From Streptomyces lanatus (GTDB taxonomy: Bacteria; Actinomycetota; Actinomycetes; Streptomycetales; Streptomycetaceae): 64,000 nucleotides of DNA. The number at the start of each line of letters is the position of its first letter. Position 1 is the first letter of the stretch. The notes beneath the pieces are model-generated. The model was not told the origin of the DNA. It ran no database searches and saw only the letters and a program-made list of their open reading frames with translations. The position numbers were made by a program, and so were the translations under genes. Shown here in pieces: positions 62,887-64,000 of the stretch. Location: the NCBI RefSeq assembly GCF_014655715.1, contig NZ_BNBM01000006.1, positions 248,001 through 312,000 on the forward strand, written 5' to 3'.

Positions 62887-63165
62887 GTGCCCGCTTCGGG
62901 AGTTAGCGCGGCGGCCATCGCCGCCCGGCTGTCCGTCCTCGGGCTCCTCACACGAGTGGAGGAACACCCCCGACATACGTCGGTCGTGGCGGAGGTGCCG
63001 GAATCGGTCTCCGCCGAGACGTGGCGGGAGGCCTTAGAAGTGGTGGCCGAGGCGGATCAGTTCGGGCTCCTCGCCACCAGCCTGAGCGGCCGCACCCTCT
63101 GGGCGGTCGTACGCAAAGCGGTCCCCACGACGGGCGATGTCGGGGGACCGAGCCATCAGCGATAG
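62887..63165 (+). CDS. Small protein of unknown function, mobile-element context, 92 aa
   Basis: A helical small protein beginning VPASGVSAAAIAARLSVLGL; no family was recognised. The GTG at 62887 is set by GGAGG 7 nt upstream. It contains one TTA codon (63034), which in Streptomyces needs the bldA tRNA. First gene of an overlapping run of small genes. Confidence 0.65.
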   Translation: MPASGVSAAAIAARLSVLGLLTRVEEHPRHTSVVAEVPESVSAETWREALEVVAEADQFGLLATSLSGRTLWAVVRKAVPTTGDVGGPSHQR

Positions 63166-63177
63166 GAGCTGAGCAGC

Positions 63178-63489
63178 GTGCTCAACCGTATCCGCCGCGC
63201 CGTCTTCCTCACCAGGGCGCGCTACTTCCCCAAGGGCAGGCACCGCCGCCCCTTAACGCCCGCCTGGCTGTCAGCCTCGTCCGCCTCCCCTGCGTCTGCT
63301 GACGCGTCAACAGTCGTCGTGGAAGGGGCCTTCATCGGACCGGACCATCGACACTCGCTCAGGGGCGAGGACATCGCGCTCGTCCGTCCGTATGTGCTGG
63401 CCTGGGAGAGGCGTGTGCGGGCGCGCTCCGTGGTCATCGCTCCGTACCTGCCGGCCGATGCCTGGTCGACCCTCGCGGGGGTCAACTGA
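63178..63489 (+). CDS. Small protein of unknown function, mobile-element context, 103 aa
   Basis: A basic N-terminus (MLNRIRRAVFLTRARYFPKG) and a C-terminal part HSLRGEDIALVRPYVLAWE, a pattern I associate with hypothetical proteins next to GntR genes in Streptomyces elements. GGAG precedes the GTG. It contains a TTA codon at 63253. Its stop TGA shares a base with the next gene's ATG. Confidence 0.65.
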   Translation: MLNRIRRAVFLTRARYFPKGRHRRPLTPAWLSASSASPASADASTVVVEGAFIGPDHRHSLRGEDIALVRPYVLAWERRVRARSVVIAPYLPADAWSTLAGVN

Positions 63490-63692
63490 TGCCTTCTCGA
63501 CAACGGCTGCCCATCACCGACGCCTCGGCTGGCCCCTACCGCTCGATCGCCTGCTGCATCGGCACGCACCCCGCCTGCGCGGAGTCCTCCCCGGCAGCGG
63601 CGCCGGTCGACCTCCCGGTGATCTACGAAGCGTGCGACTGTCCGTGTCACTCGGCATGCGACCAGCCCACGCAAGCGGAGGTGGCACGGTGA
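63489..63692 (+). CDS. Small Cys-rich protein of unknown function, 67 aa
   Basis: A 67-residue protein with six cysteines, in CCIGTHPAC and CDCPCHSAC arrangements that could bind a metal. It starts at the TGATG overlap with the upstream gene and overlaps the next by GTGA. Confidence 0.62.
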   Translation: MPSRQRLPITDASAGPYRSIACCIGTHPACAESSPAAAPVDLPVIYEACDCPCHSACDQPTQAEVAR

Positions 63693-63913
63693 ACGAACGA
63701 GCCCTCGGCGGCGCGCTGGTCTCCAACATCGAGGTCACGGCAGCGACCGTGCAGCGCGGCGACATCATCCAACTCGGCGGCCAGGCTTGCCGGGTGGGCG
63801 ATCTCTTCCAACTGCCCCAGGGAGCCAAGCAACTGGTCTTCGAGTCGGGCGAGCTGCTGACCATACACACGCGTACTCGGCTGGTGGCCGTGCGGACGCT
63901 GAGAAGGCGGTGA
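63689..63913 (+). CDS. Small protein of unknown function, 74 aa
   Basis: MNERALGGALVSNIEVTAAT is followed by a beta-rich body with RGDIIQLGGQACRVGDL. No function recognised; similar small genes precede GntR genes in Streptomyces elements (from memory). The GTG at 63689 overlaps the upstream stop, and its stop overlaps the next start. Confidence 0.6.
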   Translation: MNERALGGALVSNIEVTAATVQRGDIIQLGGQACRVGDLFQLPQGAKQLVFESGELLTIHTRTRLVAVRTLRRR

Positions 63914-64000
63914 CCGGGGCCGTGCCATCTCGCCACCAGGACATCGCCGATGACCTCCGGAACCAGATCACGACCGGCCGTATCCAGCCCGGCGAGCGTC
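63910..64000 (+). CDS. GntR-family regulator, 3' end outside window
   Basis: Thirty codons are visible: VTGAVPSRHQDIADDLRNQI, followed by TTGRIQPGER, the first helix and wing entrance of a GntR winged helix. GTGA overlap couples it to the upstream small gene. Unlike the divergent GntR at 62053, its N-terminal helix is intact. Confidence 0.75.
   Translation, partial: MTGAVPSRHQDIADDLRNQITTGRIQPGER

Noticed and set aside
61878..64000. Integrase or second attachment site in the window
   Set aside because: The tRNA 3' end sequence is not repeated inside the window and no recombinase motif is present; the element's other end must lie outside.

Overview
The window is high-GC actinobacterial DNA and almost certainly a Streptomyces chromosome. 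Evidence: GTG starts and GTGA/ATGA gene overlaps, the sporulation pair ssgR-ssgA, a fused CydCD transporter preceded by a Rex-type operator, a DtpA/Sco/copper-chaperone cluster, and repeated ParB sites (core GTTTCACGTGAAAC). From memory the order ssgRA - yibE/F - thiC - hisC - cydABCD - serS - pheA - dtpA - pepP - htrA-like matches the conserved, origin-proximal core of Streptomyces chromosomes. I ran no search, so species and homologies rest on motif recognition.

Layout. 1-5.6 kb: end of a flavohemoglobin-like gene with a repeat-rich N-terminal extension, a Nudix hydrolase, a LysR regulator, a membrane protein-ptpA-PLP lyase operon, and a cupin. 5.7-10 kb: a small membrane protein, ssgR, ssgA, and a YibE/F protein with a 200-residue Gly/His-rich tail. 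10-17.3 kb: thiC under a TPP riboswitch whose variable arm carries two ParB-like palindromes, a membrane protein, a PPP-type phosphatase, a LacI regulator and a HisC-type aminotransferase. 17.3-23.9 kb: a cyclophilin-like gene invaded by short DNA elements, then cydA-cydB-cydCD (cytochrome bd oxidase and its assembly transporter). 24-31.4 kb: an M23 endopeptidase, a HAD phosphatase, an F420-type oxidoreductase, KptA, and a translationally coupled run M24 peptidase - hydrolase/SDR fusion - MerR regulator. 31.7-35.2 kb: a four-gene ABC exporter (ATPase-permease twice). 35.3-39.9 kb: a small charged protein, tRNA-Ser(GCU), a second HAD phosphatase coupled to serS, a cluster of DnaA boxes, and pheA. 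40-46.3 kb: the copper/haem-peroxidase cluster (dtpA, CopCD fusion, PCuAC chaperone, Sco, YcnI, membrane protein). 46.5-61.7 kb: two anti-sigma-type ATPases, a beta-lactamase-like protein, a secreted intradiol dioxygenase coupled to a CitG-like gene, aminopeptidase P, a GAF/PP2C phosphatase, a Prim-Pol-like protein, a DUF5926/SEC-C protein, a GDPD, an HtrA-like protease and a membrane Ser/Thr kinase.

The last 2.2 kb, beyond tRNA-Ser(UGA), differs. It holds a GntR repressor gene interrupted at codon 4 by TAG, CTAG-type operators, a tightly overlapping run of small unknown genes (two with the rare TTA codon) and the start of a second GntR gene. This looks like the edge of an integrated element inserted at the tRNA; the integrase and far attachment site are outside the window.

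The most interesting signals are DNA-level: seven ParB-like sites (three perfect) over about 39 kb, some inside genes or the riboswitch; a DnaA-box cluster between serS and pheA away from any dnaA-dnaN origin; the interrupted GntR gene; and a tandem duplication that created a mini-ORF over the Sco start.
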